Source: Chamaecyparis obtusa (Eukaryota > Streptophyta > Pinopsida > Cupressales > Cupressaceae). From it: a stretch of 64,000 nucleotides of DNA. This document shows, piece by piece, positions 11,678-23,699 of the stretch; the stretch's first letter is position 1, and every line of letters starts with the position of its first letter. The position numbers and the translations under genes were made by a program. Below the pieces are notes generated by a model. The model made no database searches, had not been told where the DNA came from, and saw only the letters and a list, made by a program, of their open reading frames with translations. The stretch lies in assembly GCA_027943335.1 (NCBI GenBank), contig BSBK01000967.1:124001-188000 (forward strand). Reading direction: 5' to 3'.

Positions 11678-12907
11678 TGTTAATTTCTATTGAGCATTCA
11701 AGGTTGTCATTAGTACCAAAAGATATTAAGCAGGTCGGTCAGTTACTTATATGGAGTCAGTCGGTAACCAGAAGTAAGAAAAAGTAGTCGGTAAAGCCTT
11801 TACACTGAGCATCAAATAGTTTACCGAGCATTAGTGATACCGACACCGACGGATAGTAAACACCGAGCATCGCAGTATACACCGAGCAGTTTATATAGTG
11901 TTTACCGATGATTACAAAAAATGGCATAGTAATCTGAAATGGCACATTCTTCTATGTAGATGGTTAAAATAGATTGTAAAATGGTTTACCAAGTTTGAGG
12001 AGCATTTATTGTAAAAGATATTCATTAAATACAATGATTATCTTATTTGTAATAGTTGATCTAGGTTATTTTTACACCATAGATCTTAGGGTTAAGATTA
12101 TTTTTGTAACCTAATTTTTGGCTAAAGCGGAAAAATAGAACAGTATATATTGTGTATGTTCGCACCATTTTATAAGGTTGGTGAACTGACATATATGAAT
12201 CATGGAGCACTTGAAGCCATTACCTAACTTCAAGTCAATCAGTTTACAGAGCAAAATAGAGTACCGAGGATATCAGATTGAGCAGAATCAGAGAAGGCTA
12301 CCGAGCAGAATAGAGTATTAAATCATCACAGTAAAGGTGATAATTTTATGAGCATTTATAGATCTATTTCAGACAATTGAGTGTCAACTAGCAGATAATT
12401 ACCTATTACCTTCTGACAATTGCAATAGATTTTTTGGTAAAATCTCTTAACAGAGTAGACTTAACAATCTTATGTAAATCTCTTAACCGAGTACACACTT
12501 CATTATTGTTGTCAAAATCCTATAACTAGGTAGATCTAGCTGATCTAATATGTTACTCCTAATAGGGTAAGATCACCAGAAGTGATCAAAACTTGTAGCC
12601 TTAACAAGCAAACCTTTTCTATCTACAGTAGTGAAGAATTTGTGGGTGTCATCCCCATCATAGTTTTTACCTTCTAACAAGGGTTTCTACGTTACCAAAA
12701 TACTTGTGTTATGTGATTGTCATTTTGATTTCATGTTGTTTACTTTCTCAAAGTTAACTAGATGATTAATTTATGCAATTATAGTCAAGTTATTTTGATC
12801 GGTTATCACAGTACACAGTTATAGATCTGAAAGTTTTTACAAGTAAATTTTTTGAAGGCACTGATTCACCCCTCCCCTCTTAGTACCTATCTCTTCTAAT
12901 TCCAACA
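11678..12907 (+). repeat. 3' LTR of element 0
   Basis: 1230 bp, starting TGTTAAT and ending CCAACA. It is the better preserved of the two LTRs at the TG end. It also holds the CCGAGCATC-type repeats (about 11800-11900). Confidence 0.85.
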
Positions 12908-12912
12908 TTTTC
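12908..12912. repeat. Target site duplication of element 0, right
   Basis: TTTTC, identical to 4969-4973. Confidence 0.85.
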
Positions 12913-13110
12913 TATTATTGAATCAATGTCTCCATGTTGTTGAGGTTGTAGATGCATTGAATCACCACTACCATTCTATTTTGATAGCAGCAATATAACA
13001 AACAAAGCACCATCCAATGAAATAGGGATATCAGTAAGACATTTAATGCATTATTACTTCATGATGATGATAAAAATTTCATTGGCTCAAAGCACATAGA
13101 ATGTGGGTAT
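12913..13110 (+). repeat. Right part of the split C copy plus adjoining block E
   Basis: Continues family C to about 12945. Block E follows (to about 13110), containing GCTCAAAGCACATAGAATGT. E and C recur together in inverted order at 14565-15010. With element 0 removed these form the arms of a long inverted repeat. Confidence 0.6.
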
Positions 13111-13499
13111 CTTCATTACTTCATTAGATCTTTACCTTTGTTAATTTCACTAGCATCACATGCAGCTTTCTTACGTATCCTTTAAAATGCAAATTCAAAT
13201 ATACTCCATTGCATAGCATTAATGTATAGACGATGCAGATTTGTGTACCTCTTTGTTTTGATGCAACTTACTCACTATATGCAATGGGGCCTCCTTGGGG
13301 CTGCCAACCATGTTGTGATGTTATGATCTTTACTTGAAATCCATGATGTACTCCTCCCTTAATATGCAATTTTGATGCTTTTCTTCTCTGATTTGATGAT
13401 GATGTATGCGCCTTCCATTGCTTAATCATGCTTGCTCATGACTGCCTTTTGCTGATGGGCATGGTGTGTGATTGTTGTGGGTGCATCATTTGGAAATGA
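13111..13499. other. Gene-free spacer of the inverted repeat
   Basis: No coding or known element is seen. The end resembles 16640-16735, so it belongs to another dispersed repeat. Confidence 0.35.
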
Positions 13500-13504
13500 T
13501 GTCA

Positions 13505-13543
13505 CAACAACACCAGATGAAACAACAACATCTGGTGTTGTTG
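13505..13543. repeat. Short hairpin, CAACAACACCAGATG arms
   Basis: CAACAACACCAGATG is followed after nine bases by CATCTGGTGTTGTTG, its perfect complement. A related hairpin lies at 16737-16779 within the same repeat context. Confidence 0.65.
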
Positions 13544-13669
13544 CATTGTTTGAATGATGTAGTCACAATAGTGACTCACCAGGTGTTCATGCAGACATAA
13601 ATGCAAAAATTTAGTCTCTACAACATTCTTTTGAGTGCACATGTCATGTACCATGGTTTTTCTTTCAGA

Positions 13670-13920
13670 AATGTATCGCTTGACTATGCACATGGATAAT
13701 TGTAGATGAGGATCAGTAATAGGATTTCACTCATTGCTTAGATATTATTTTATCTAACCCCCATCTCTCTTTTCTTTGCAGGTTTTGGATCACACAGGGG
13801 CACACTAGATTCATACTCGGCTAAAAAATTCATCACTTCAGGCAATGTCTGGCACCCTTATTATTTATGTTCGTCCTCTTATGTATGCTTGTACTCTTGC
13901 ATTTTCTTCTGAAACTTATT
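13670..13920 (+). repeat. Repeat family A, copy 3
   Basis: More diverged copy of 862-1140, with the TTTGCAG boundary intact and the exon-like stretch broken. It lies in the spacer between the inverted C/E arms. Confidence 0.5.
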
Positions 13921-14564
13921 TTCCTTGTATAGTATATACAAGTTATTTTCATATAGATACATGTAATATTTAGATGCAAAAATTTATTTTCCTTTACATG
14001 TATCTTTGCATGGAATGAACACAAATTAAATAAGATCATTTAATAATGCAAACTAGGGTATTGTAGTCACTCATCTAGTAATTAGTTCCCCAAACCATTA
14101 CTAAGGATTGAACATAAGTCTAAGTCCCCAAACCTATTGTTCTATCTGTCCTTATTGCCTTCGTAATTTTGGTTCAACCCCTATAGGATGCTCAAACCTA
14201 GAGGCCAAGGAAAGTACCCAAGAGCACTTGAAAGAAAGATGAATGAAACCATTGTCCTTATGTGGGTAAACCAATATAAGTGTTCTTCCTTTGCATCACA
14301 ACTCCTACTTGAGGATCCACAATCATGCATTTATGTTCAAGACTTATTATTACCTTGGTCCTTTTTAAATCTTATGATTACATCCCAATTGGGAAAGGTG
14401 AACCAAAACCTTTCATAGACCAATAACAACCAAGGCATGTGGGTGCTCTTCTGTTGTACAGTTACACTCATAAAATATATGTACGGTTATAAAATTTCAT
14501 GCCTTGAAATTTTATAACATAGTTCATCTTCATCAAAATAGAATGAAAGTGGTGATTCAATGCA
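13921..14564. other. Gene-free stretch
   Basis: The open frame at 14188-14418 shows no family signature and is probably chance. Nothing else is recognised. Confidence 0.35.
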
Positions 14565-15010
14565 TCTACCCACATTCTATGTGCTTTGAGACAATAAATT
14601 TTTTATCATCATGATGAAGTAATAATGCATTAAATATCAAACTGATGTCCCTATTTGATTGGTCGGTGCTCTATTTGTTATATTGCTACTATCAAAATAA
14701 AATGGTAGTGGTGATTCAATACATCTACAACCTCAACAACATGGTAGCATTGATCCAATAATAGAAAATACATTACAAATGCAAGACTCACGGTCTCAAT
14801 GAAATAATAGTGTATAAAACAATATATGGTGCATAACAACAGCAAGTATGCAATGAAAACAATAATATTGCATGATGCCTGAGCTCAAATTCAAAACAGT
14901 AAGTGTATTAATGTATGATATAATAGCAGCAACCTCATTGATCATTACTTTTCACTCCATCATTATGGAAGAGATAACTACCTACAACTATATTTCATAA
15001 TTCCTCCTTT
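14565..15010 (-). repeat. Blocks E and C, inverted copy
   Basis: Reverse complement of 12945-13110 (E) followed by the reverse complement of 590-855 (C). The uninterrupted equivalent of the element 0 target lies near 14746-14760. Confidence 0.65.
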
Positions 15011-15043
15011 GAAGTATATATATATTAAGTATAATTATGAGTT

Positions 15044-15890
15044 TACATCATATATTTAGTCTTAATAAAATCTTATAAAACAACATAAAACTAACCCAAA
15101 ATACTTTGTCTTAATAAAATCTTAATAAAATAATATATTTAGTCTTAATAAAATTTTATAGAACAACATATATTGTGTGAAGTGTTTGATCTCTCTTTAT
15201 TTATTTTGTTGTTGATATTCACTATGTGGTACTCCTTGTTTATGATAATTTCATGAGGAAATATCTTGATGGCTCGTGGGCTGCGAGCTAGGGCATCATG
15301 CATTATTTATGAGCTCACTGTTTGAACACCTCATGTTCTTATTTGATTGGCCAGTGCTCAAAAAGTGAGCTCATAAACAATGCATGATGCCCTAAGTTGC
15401 AGCCCATGAACCATCAAGATATTTCCTAATGAAATGATCATAAACGAGGAGTACCATATAGTAAATATCAACAACAAAATAAATAAAAAAAGATCAAACA
15501 CTTCACAATGCCTTGAAGGTAATAGCAATGATGCCCTAGCTCTCAAAGCTCGTGGGTCATCAAACAGTCTAAATGAAAAGATGTAAATACTGCTAATATT
15601 AAATAGTGAGCTCATAAACAATGTATGATGCCCTAGCTTGCCGCTGTGAGCCATCAATACATTTCCTTATGAAATGATCATAAATGGGGAGTACCACATA
15701 GCTAGTGAATATCAACAACAAAACAAATAAAAAGAGATCAAACACTTCACACAATATATGTTGTTTTATAAGATTTTATTAAGACTAAATATATCATTTT
15801 ATTAAGATTTTATTAAGACAATATTTTGGGTTAGTTTTATGTTGTTTTATAAGATATATATTAAGACTAAATATATGATGTAAACTCAAT
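15044..15890. repeat. Palindromic block D-B-B'-D' (right)
   Basis: D at 15044-15172, B plus at 15173-15357, B minus at about 15360-15580 and 15600-15765, and D inverted to 15885. The outer ends GAGTTTACATCATATATTTA and its complement at about 15865-15884 are exact terminal inverted repeats. The palindrome centre is near 15358. Confidence 0.65.
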
Positions 15891-16165
15891 ATAACAAACA
15901 AAGCACCGACCAATCAAATAGGGACATGAGGTGCTCAAACAGTGAGCTCATAAAGCATGATGCCCTAGCTTGCAGCCCACGAGCCATCAAGATATTTCCT
16001 CATGAAATGATCATAAACATGGAGTACCACATAATGAATATCAACAACACAACAAATAAAGAGAGATCAAACACTTCACACAATGTCTTGAAGGTAATAG
16101 AAATGATTCCCTAGCTCTCAAAGCTCGTGGGTCATCAAGCATTCCAAATGATAAGATGTAAACAA
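15888..16165 (-). repeat. Repeat family B, inverted copy
   Basis: Reverse complement of the B consensus, continuing from the inverted D block without a break. The arrangement is the mirror image of 3646-3940 leading into D. Confidence 0.65.
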
Positions 16166-16195
16166 TGCCACTATTAACATTCATATTGTGTCATT

Positions 16196-16514
16196 AAATC
16201 AACAAATGTCATCAAAATAAAATTGAGTTAATGAGAAAACAAAGTTGGAATGCCTACCTCAAGTGCTAGTGCCCTCTTCCCACACGGTGCTAGCCTCTTC
16301 ACCCACGCCAAACTCGAATGCCCTCTTTGTGCCATGCAAAAGTCCAGTGTCATCTTTGTGGCAGCTCTTCGAATTCACAAAAATTACAAATGAGGCTTTC
16401 TTTTTCTTTTTTTTTTGTTATTTATAACCAAGCTGGTTTCACAATTAAATCAACAAATGCTATCAAAATAAAATTGAGTTAATGAGAAGACAAAGCTTGA
16501 ATGCCTACCTCAAG
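16196..16514. repeat. Direct duplication flanking a GC-richer insert
   Basis: A 68-bp segment (16196-16263, containing ATCAAAATAAAATTGAGTTA) is repeated at 16445-16514. Between them lies about 180 bp that is unusually GC-rich for the region, followed by a T-rich run near 16400-16420. It may be a small insertion with duplicated flanks. Confidence 0.45.
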
Positions 16515-16736
16515 TCATGGTTGCAATATGAAGATCAAATGTTAAGGAAATATGTTATAAAATTTCAAGGCATGACATTTTATAACTGTAAAAATATAAA
16601 ATTTCAAGGAATGAAATTTGATCTCTGATTTGACCTTGATAATGTCCCCTCCATTGCTTATGCTTGATCATGTCTGCCGTCTATTGATGGGCATGGTGGG
16701 TTATTGTTGTGGATGCATCATTTGGAAATGATACCG

Positions 16737-16779
16737 TAGCAACACCAGATGGAACAACAACATCCGGTGTTGTTGTTGC
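16737..16779. repeat. Short hairpin, second copy of the CAACACC type
   Basis: GCAACACCAGATG is followed by CATCCGGTGTTGTTGTTGC, related to 13505-13543. Both pairs lie about 45-50 bp before similar sequence mentioning an 'ACAATAGTGA' stretch. Confidence 0.55.
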
Positions 16780-16959
16780 ACTATTTGGATGATGCAGTCA
16801 CAATAGTGATTCACCAAGTGTTCATAGAGACATAAATGGAGCTACAACAGTGATTCACCAGGTGTTCATAGAGACATAAATATAGGGTTTCATTTGGATT
16901 CCAACACCTATACACTGCACATGTTCCTGAGTGCACATGTTCTATAGCATAGTTCCTTT

Positions 16960-17230
16960 TAGAAGTGTATGGCTTAACTATGCACATGCATAATTGTAGA
17001 TGAAGATCAATAATAATGTGTCAGGCATTACTTAGATCCTTTGGATCTAACCCCATCCTTTCTTTCATTGCAGTTTCTAGACCATACATGAGCATATTGG
17101 ATTGAACATAGGGTCAACACTTCATTGCTTTAGGCAATATCAGGTACCTTCATTATTTATGTTCATCCACTTATGTATGTTTTCATTCATTCATATTCTT
17201 TTGAAAATTGGCTATACTCGTATTCTTCTT
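16960..17230 (+). repeat. Repeat family A, copy 4
   Basis: Matches 862-1140 with a TTCATTGCAG boundary. The exon-like part is diverged. Confidence 0.5.
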
Positions 17231-18128
17231 GTGTCTGAGTCTTCTAACTATGATGAATTTAATGTTGTAAATCCCTACATAAAATTTGATATCAATCGAT
17301 CATATATCCATTCCAAATGATATAACTCCATTTGAATAAACATACATGCCAACCATTTGACAAAATGTCCATATGAAATCTAGAGCAATACATTAATTTT
17401 ATAGCGAATTCATGATTTATAATGCCCCTTGATTTATAGTGAATTAATTTTATAGTGAATTCATGATTTATAATTCAGTTGTAGAAGCTCAATGTGTTTG
17501 AACTCAAGAATACCCCTTACTTGGTTTCCTGCAAAGCCTTTGGTGAAATTTGTCAGAAAATTAAAAGTTTGGTCGAAGTAAGTGTATAAATGAAGGATGA
17601 AACACATAGGAAGCTATGAGAAGCTATGAGAAGGTGACATAAAGCTAATGAAATGAGGCATCTCAATGATGTTAAATCACAAGGGATTCTCTTTGTTCCT
17701 TGCAATGGAGTGAGCTAATTTTGAAAGTATAAATAGATAATTTTAACAATGTATAAAGTCTTTCACAAGATGTAATAAAAACACTAGTGGCAAGGCATGA
17801 GAACTGTTCGACAAAATGCCACAATAGTGGTGCCTCATGCAATGCTGAGATGTTTAGTTATATGCAATGCTGAGATATTCAAAATATTGTTGGATAAATA
17901 GATAATTTCAACAATGAATAATGTCCTTCACAAGATATAATGAAAACTATGGAGTGAACTATGTTTGTCTGATTATATAACTATTATCTTATGTCAAGTA
18001 TCTCACACAGTCTCATGTATTGTCAGGTACAAGTCAATACACCCCATAGAGATTAATGTCTTTTACCATTTGTAAAATATCTCTCTCATTGCCACCTATC
18101 TTTCTCATTGCATGAAGTGTAGGTACTA
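17231..18128. other. Gene-free stretch
   Basis: AT-rich sequence with short internal repeats (AATTTTATAGTGAATTCATG near 17396 and 17446; TAAATAGATAATTT near 17722 and 17895). No coding or known element is recognised. Confidence 0.35.
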
Positions 18129-19039
18129 GTGAATATGTATTTGTCAGAATTCTCTTCCTCGAGCGAGGAAAATCTAGGAATGGAAGAAGAAAGTGAGACA
18201 TTTAGTACGTGTAATTCAATGAGATCGACTCGAGGTCAAAAGATCAGAAAGAAATTCAATAAACGCATGAAATTTTTCCTTTCTCAAGGGGGTCGTGTTC
18301 TTATGATGATGAGAGCAAAGGCAACTCCAAGCTGTCGTTTAGGTACAAACATCTACAGAAACAATGGATCCTCGATGAACTTCCTCCAATAAACACTGAT
18401 TTTTGTGTTAAAGAGAGGATATATTGCATAGCACCATCTTCATTGCATGGTTTGGGCCTATTTTTCATGGATGGTATAAAAGTCTCTTACAAAAAAGTTG
18501 TTGAATTGATGCAGTATGTCGGACCTTGTTATGATTACAGTAGTTGGATGCAGATTGTTAAATATAAAAAAAGTATGTGTAGGTATGCACTCGCGACAAA
18601 TTATATACAACAAAAGGTCAGTGAACAAAGTAAAAAAGTAGCTATATACGTTGACGGAAGACCAAAAGCATCAAGGAATATTGCAAGTTTTATAAACAGT
18701 ACATGACCTGCGTCAACTAAGAAGCAACCCAATTGCATATTTGAGGCACGCAAGGGAGATCGCGTATTTGTATGTGCAATCAAATCAATACGTGGAGGCA
18801 AGGAGTTGCTTATCGATTACAATTTGAATTTCATAGATACAAAAAACCTCATCACTATCATGGACAAGGTGGTACACATTTTGATAATTGTCTAAATTAT
18901 TCAACGTAACTTAGAATCAGAACACATGTTTTAACATGTTTGAATGATCTTTTTTGAAATAGAGAGCTATAGAATGGATCAACAACTACACGATACGCAT
19001 GGTAGCGATAGTTCTCATGGGACTTCTTTTTCCTGATAG
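18129..19039 (+). pseudogene. SET-domain-like protein, broken
   Basis: After an acidic N-terminal stretch and a frameshift near 18290, the reading runs through 18443-18868. The region resembles a SET methyltransferase domain: a GLGLFF turn (about 18449), then GRPKASRNIASFINST (about 18655), which recalls the SET 'RFxNHS' strand, then PNCIFEA and KELLIDYNL (about 18735-18825), which recall the C-terminal 'EELxxDY' motif. SET proteins transfer methyl groups to lysines, usually on histones. A TGA near 18703 interrupts the domain between these motifs. A GT donor follows at 18869, an AG acceptor precedes 18963, and a second donor lies at 19040. The next exon (to 19039) could continue the protein. 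Cys residues of a post-SET motif were not seen. It could be a decayed host gene or a gene carried by a transposon. Confidence 0.5.
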
Positions 19040-19178
19040 GTAAAACTCATTGTTGTTGTACAAATGCACATACAAGAAAAATGTTAATGTGTATTTTTGT
19101 TATGTTAATGCATATTTTTTATTGTTCTACTATTTTGGATTGCTTTTAAATAAAGAGCTAATAATATTGTTCTCACAA

Positions 19179-21787
19179 ATGAGTGCTGGTCAGAAAAAGG
19201 GAAAGGAACAAGTAGTCCATGAAGAGCCGCAGAAAGTTGCCCTTTCAGAGTTCAATCCTGTTGTTGCACTAGAAAGGGTCCTTAGTGCAATATCAAAAGA
19301 GTTAGCTCGAATGACAAATATTCAACCTCACACTCCTAAAATACAAAGGGCAACAGATATGTTGATTGGTCATGTTCAGAACTATAGAGTAAGTATTAAT
19401 GTAGTTTTTAATTATAACAAAATTTCAATAATGATTTTTATAGTATACTATTTTATATCTCATTAACTAAAATATATGTGTTCTTTTTACAGGGGATCCT
19501 AAATAGATTAAAGGGCATTACCTCAGATGCAAATACTTCGGATGGTACATTGCATGTTTTATCCTCCATCTTGTCCATGGTTATTCATATTTTTTTATGT
19601 TCTAACAGTATTTTTGTTCAGCACCTATTATTGAACCTATGTTGAGTACGGTGCCTGGTACAAGGATCAGATCCACAGAGGTAGTTTTGCCTGCAATGTA
19701 GGCAACATGTAGCATGACCACAGATGTGATGGCAACACCTACTATTGGTAAGTAGACTCCTCTTTTTCTATCTTATTTATCATGTGTTTATTTCACTTGA
19801 ACTATATATTCTTTCTTAGGGGGCATTTTGTAATATTGGATTCATTTTCTGTAGGAGGCGATGACGCAATTCCTGGATGTACTCGTGTTAAATGTACGAG
19901 AATAATATAGTGTGATCAATTGCTTGTGAGCAATGAAGATGGACTTCCCTTGAGAGTAGTTCAGCTTCCAGGTACTTTAAAGACTGATCCTTTCTTTTAC
20001 TATACAATATAATACTCATAACGTAATGCACTAACCCCATGTGTGGTCCCTTGCAATAACTAATTATAATAATCTCGTAATTATCTTGCAGGGAATAATC
20101 TATTTTATGAAAAAATTAATGATGAATGTTTGCGCATTTTCGGGCTGACCATATGCACATGGTATCATATTTTGATTTCAATGCAAGATTAAATTTCATT
20201 TCATCCCTTTTTTCAAGTATATTAAAAGGTAGCTTCACTTCATTTATGAATCTAACAGTTTTTTTCTTAAAAGGTGGTCATTATAAGATAAATGGTTAAA
20301 TAATAAACTCATTGACTCTATGACAACACTTTTTGGACCCGAAGTCTTTCATAGACTTAGACTCCTTGACAAAGCGGGCACTATTTTGAAGTATAATAGG
20401 GATAACTACAGGAGCCAAATAGAACACAACTCTTATTACGAGCGGTCTCCCTATATTCCTATTAAAGAGTGGGAGGATCTTAAAAAGGATTCACTTGAGA
20501 GAAGTGCAAGACATAGTGGACGAGTAGTATCACCTAAGGAAAGAAGGTACGTGATAATGTTAATAATGAAATTATGTACTATTTACTCTTTGTACTTATG
20601 TGATATAACATACTTCAAACATCACATAGGTTTCCTAACACAACAAAGGCAACAACAACAAGAAAACAAAAGCACGGGCAACGTGGGCTTGGCTCAGGTG
20701 GATATTCAAAACTTGCTACACGAGTTGTAAGTATTAGTAAATGAAAAATCATATGCAAATATTTATAATTAAATTGCAATCAATTTAGTTTTGATGAAAT
20801 TCACTACAATAAATTTTCATGATACCAATAAAAAATGCAGGCCTTGGAGTTCAAAAAATTGATTACAGAAGAGGACAAAAAAATAGGCTACAAACAAGGC
20901 TATAAAGTCGTGGTTGAACGATATTGTGCAATGAATGCAAAAGGTTCTTCTATTGGATCTGTTGATCAGGTAAATAAGCCAATTGATTTTTATTTCAAGT
21001 TGAAAACTTTACCAATTACTGCATTTGATGTTAAGTTCCAACATAAAGTGAATATATTTGTTTTAAGTAAGGAAACATTGATTATATATTTGTTTAAACT
21101 TTAAAGTGAATATATTTATATGTATTAAATTGAATGATTAACATTTCTCAGTATTTGTCTTGTATTTATATGTATATATTGTCGATAAATGCACTAATTA
21201 TTAACATTGGAATGCAGCCTGCTGATATTGATACTGCACCGGCCGAGCATGACGGAGGCATCAATTATAATGTGAATTGTAGTACTCAAGGTATACATTT
21301 TCTATTTGAATTTTGATTAATGAATATTTAATACAAGCAAACATGTTAAATTGAATTTGGCATAGTAATAAAAATTTAATTATAATGTGTTGGGATTAAT
21401 AAAACATTTTGTATTGCAGTTGCAGGGGATGTAGAGGACGTTGTTCCCAATGAGCATGTTGAGGTTCAAGCCGTTGGGCAAGATGATGTGGTTTGACAAG
21501 GTAAAGAGCCTCACGTTTATGTTTTTTAATGTATTGAAATGCTTGTAACAATAATGAATATATTTTTAAATTAAACCCAATTATGATAATATGTTTTTAA
21601 TTGAAGCCTTTTATTTGTTATTGTAGAGGACTCGCCTTTGCAAATGACAGTGAGATCACGTGCATGACCGAGAAGAAATGACGCTCTGGACATGGATAGG
21701 CCTCTGCAACAATATAGGGAAGCAGAAAAAAAGAAAAAGCCAAAAAAAAATGATTCTCATTTATGCAACTTATTTGATAATGACTGA
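19179..21787 (+). pseudogene. Multi-exon gene of unknown function, decayed
   Basis: Exon-like segments bounded by GT and AG can be followed at about 19179-19388, 19493-19544, 19622-19747, 19855-19971, 20092-20161, 20274-20546, 20630-20726, 20841-20969, 21218-21290, 21420-21500 and 21627-21787. Several joins keep the frame (for example at 19388/19493, 20969/21218 and 21290/21420). The best exon, 20274-20546, encodes YRSQIEHNSYYERSPYIPI and a basic stretch ending GRVVSPKERR. The last exon is basic (EKKKKPKKN) and may carry a nuclear signal. In-frame stops near 19698, 19908, 21494 and 21665 fit C-to-T changes. The family is not recognised. It may continue the upstream SET-like gene or be a separate one. 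Confidence 0.45.
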
Positions 21788-22035
21788 TGCTTATTTCTCA
21801 ATGTTTATTTGATAATGACTGATGTTTATTTACATGTGTTTGAGATTAGTTCCATGTTTATACACTGAGTTTCCTTTTATACACTGTTGTCATGTTGGAG
21901 GAGTTTTCACTAAATTTTAGTGGATTTCATATTTTGGGAGAAATTAGTATTAGAATGTTCAATGGGTTCTTTTCTAAAACACAATACTTGAACAACAACA
22001 AAACTTGTAATACAAATGTTGATTGCAACTACCAA
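21788..22035. other. Gene-free flank of element 1
   Basis: AT-rich; no feature seen. It ends at the target duplication of element 1. Confidence 0.35.
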
Positions 22036-22040
22036 GTTAG
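22036..22040. repeat. Target site duplication of element 1, left
   Basis: GTTAG directly before the LTR, repeated exactly at 43842-43846. Confidence 0.8.
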
Positions 22041-22308
22041 TGTGTGTGTGAAAATTGTACCTAGCTATGGACACAACACTTCAGTAAAACATTAGAGGTT
22101 AACAAATCAAGAAATCTACAAATAAATGAAACTAAGCTAACCAGACGATTTACTGTCTTCTAGTAGGTGTGAGTATGGTATTCTCAGATTAGACTGAGAT
22201 CAGTGACAATGCAACACCTAAATGAAGATTGTGATGCTAAAAGATGAATGTAGAATGAATGCAGATTAATCTATTTTTTTGAATTTTTAATGTAATTAGA
22301 TTAAAAAT

Positions 22309-23270
22309 TGACATAGTCAAGGCTGGTGGATCCAATTAAGGATTGACCGACCTTGCATCCAAACCAATATGCAGTGGAAATACACAATAACAATAGATAT
22401 GAAATGAAATAAAAGTCTTTATTCATCAAATCACCGATTACATGCAATGTGCCGGGCTGTAAGGCCTTCCCGATTACGACCAATTACAATGCAAGTAACA
22501 GTCTACAAGATCTCACAGGATCCAAATCTTTTCCCCAACATCAGCATTCAGCTAGCCCAGGTCTGCAACACACAACACATTGGTAGGCACCTAGGAAAGA
22601 TATAAACTTGTACTGAAACTTCCAAGCAATCTTCCTTCTCCTAAGCTTGTAGGCTACTAACCTTTCTTTCCAACAATCTGCTGCCCTAAACATCTACCCA
22701 AGCATCCTATAAATACTAATTCTCAGCCACAAGTCGGCTGATGAAACAATTAACCCTTACTAACAAATATTAAATGCTAAAACATTAGGCGGCTCTCACA
22801 TAGCCTTGCAAAATAAAGAAACTCTCAATGATGGCCCCAACGGTCATTAGATCCGCATAAAAGAATGCAACACACTAGATCTAGGTCCCTAAATGTCCAA
22901 CGGTCAATCCATAACACGAGGAGCACGACCCAAATTAAATGCACCAGTTAGCCAAGCTGATTTAACAAAGCAATCCAGTCGGTAAGCAAGAACACTGAGA
23001 AATAGAAGAAATAACCGAGCACCAGTCGACCGACCACGTCAAGCATGACCAAGCAATGTAGTTATCGCTGAGCGCCAGTGAACCGACGTCTTCAGTCACC
23101 GAGCGTTCTTCAGAAACTGAGCACCCCGATAACCACGGAAACCGAACAACCAGTGTCCCAAACTGAGCAAGAACTCCACCAAACTAAGATCAAAACTAAC
23201 AATCTACCATCAAAAACAAACATATTTTTGGTTGATACATGATTGCCAAGAATCCTAGGATGCTCCTGCA
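22309..23270 (-). repeat. 3' LTR of element 3
   Basis: 962 bp, TGACATAG to CTCCTGCA on the plus strand, matching 25310-26274. It contains several ACCGAGCA-type motifs (22990-23180), similar to those in the LTR of element 0. Confidence 0.8.
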
Positions 23271-23699
23271 TGAGACACCCCAGGTAAGAAAGATTTTCTC
23301 ATAAGGAAATCAGGAACGTCTCAAGGGAATCAAAACAGGTCTGCCAAATTTGTTCTTCACCCATATCTCTTCTTGTCCTTCATCCCAAGTAGTCTTCACT
23401 TCATTCACTGTCTCATGCAAAAATTTCTTCTGTCTTCCACTTTGTTCACTTCTCTGGTCAGTAATTTATAACAACTGACTCTGACCACTACCGATCACAT
23501 CAGTGCCTCAGTAAGGTTCATCCCTTCCAGACTCAACCAACTCAGTATCATCTGCATCTCTCTATGTCATAAATGTCACCATCTATTGTACCATCTCTGC
23601 TAGCAAAATCATTTGTCTATTAATCTCAACAATCTCTTTAGAGATATCGTTCTCCTTCTCCTTCAAACTAGACTTAACAGGAATAGGTTCACCAACTTT

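Larger units (their letters stand above)
4974..12907 (+). mobile_element. Element 0: non-autonomous LTR retrotransposon with gag-like region and unknown second coding region
   Basis: A complete LTR element of about 7.9 kb with two 1230-bp LTRs, a primer site related to initiator tRNA-Met and a purine tract before the right LTR. The internal region reads as a zinc-knuckle gag remnant (6322-7655) and a long second reading region (8206-11428). I see no aspartic protease, RT, RNase H or integrase motif in any frame, and there is little room for them. It would have had to use enzymes of another element. The primer type is common in Ty1/copia elements, but without pol the superfamily is not settled. 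The LTRs differ at many positions, mostly transitions, so the insertion is not recent. Confidence 0.8.
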
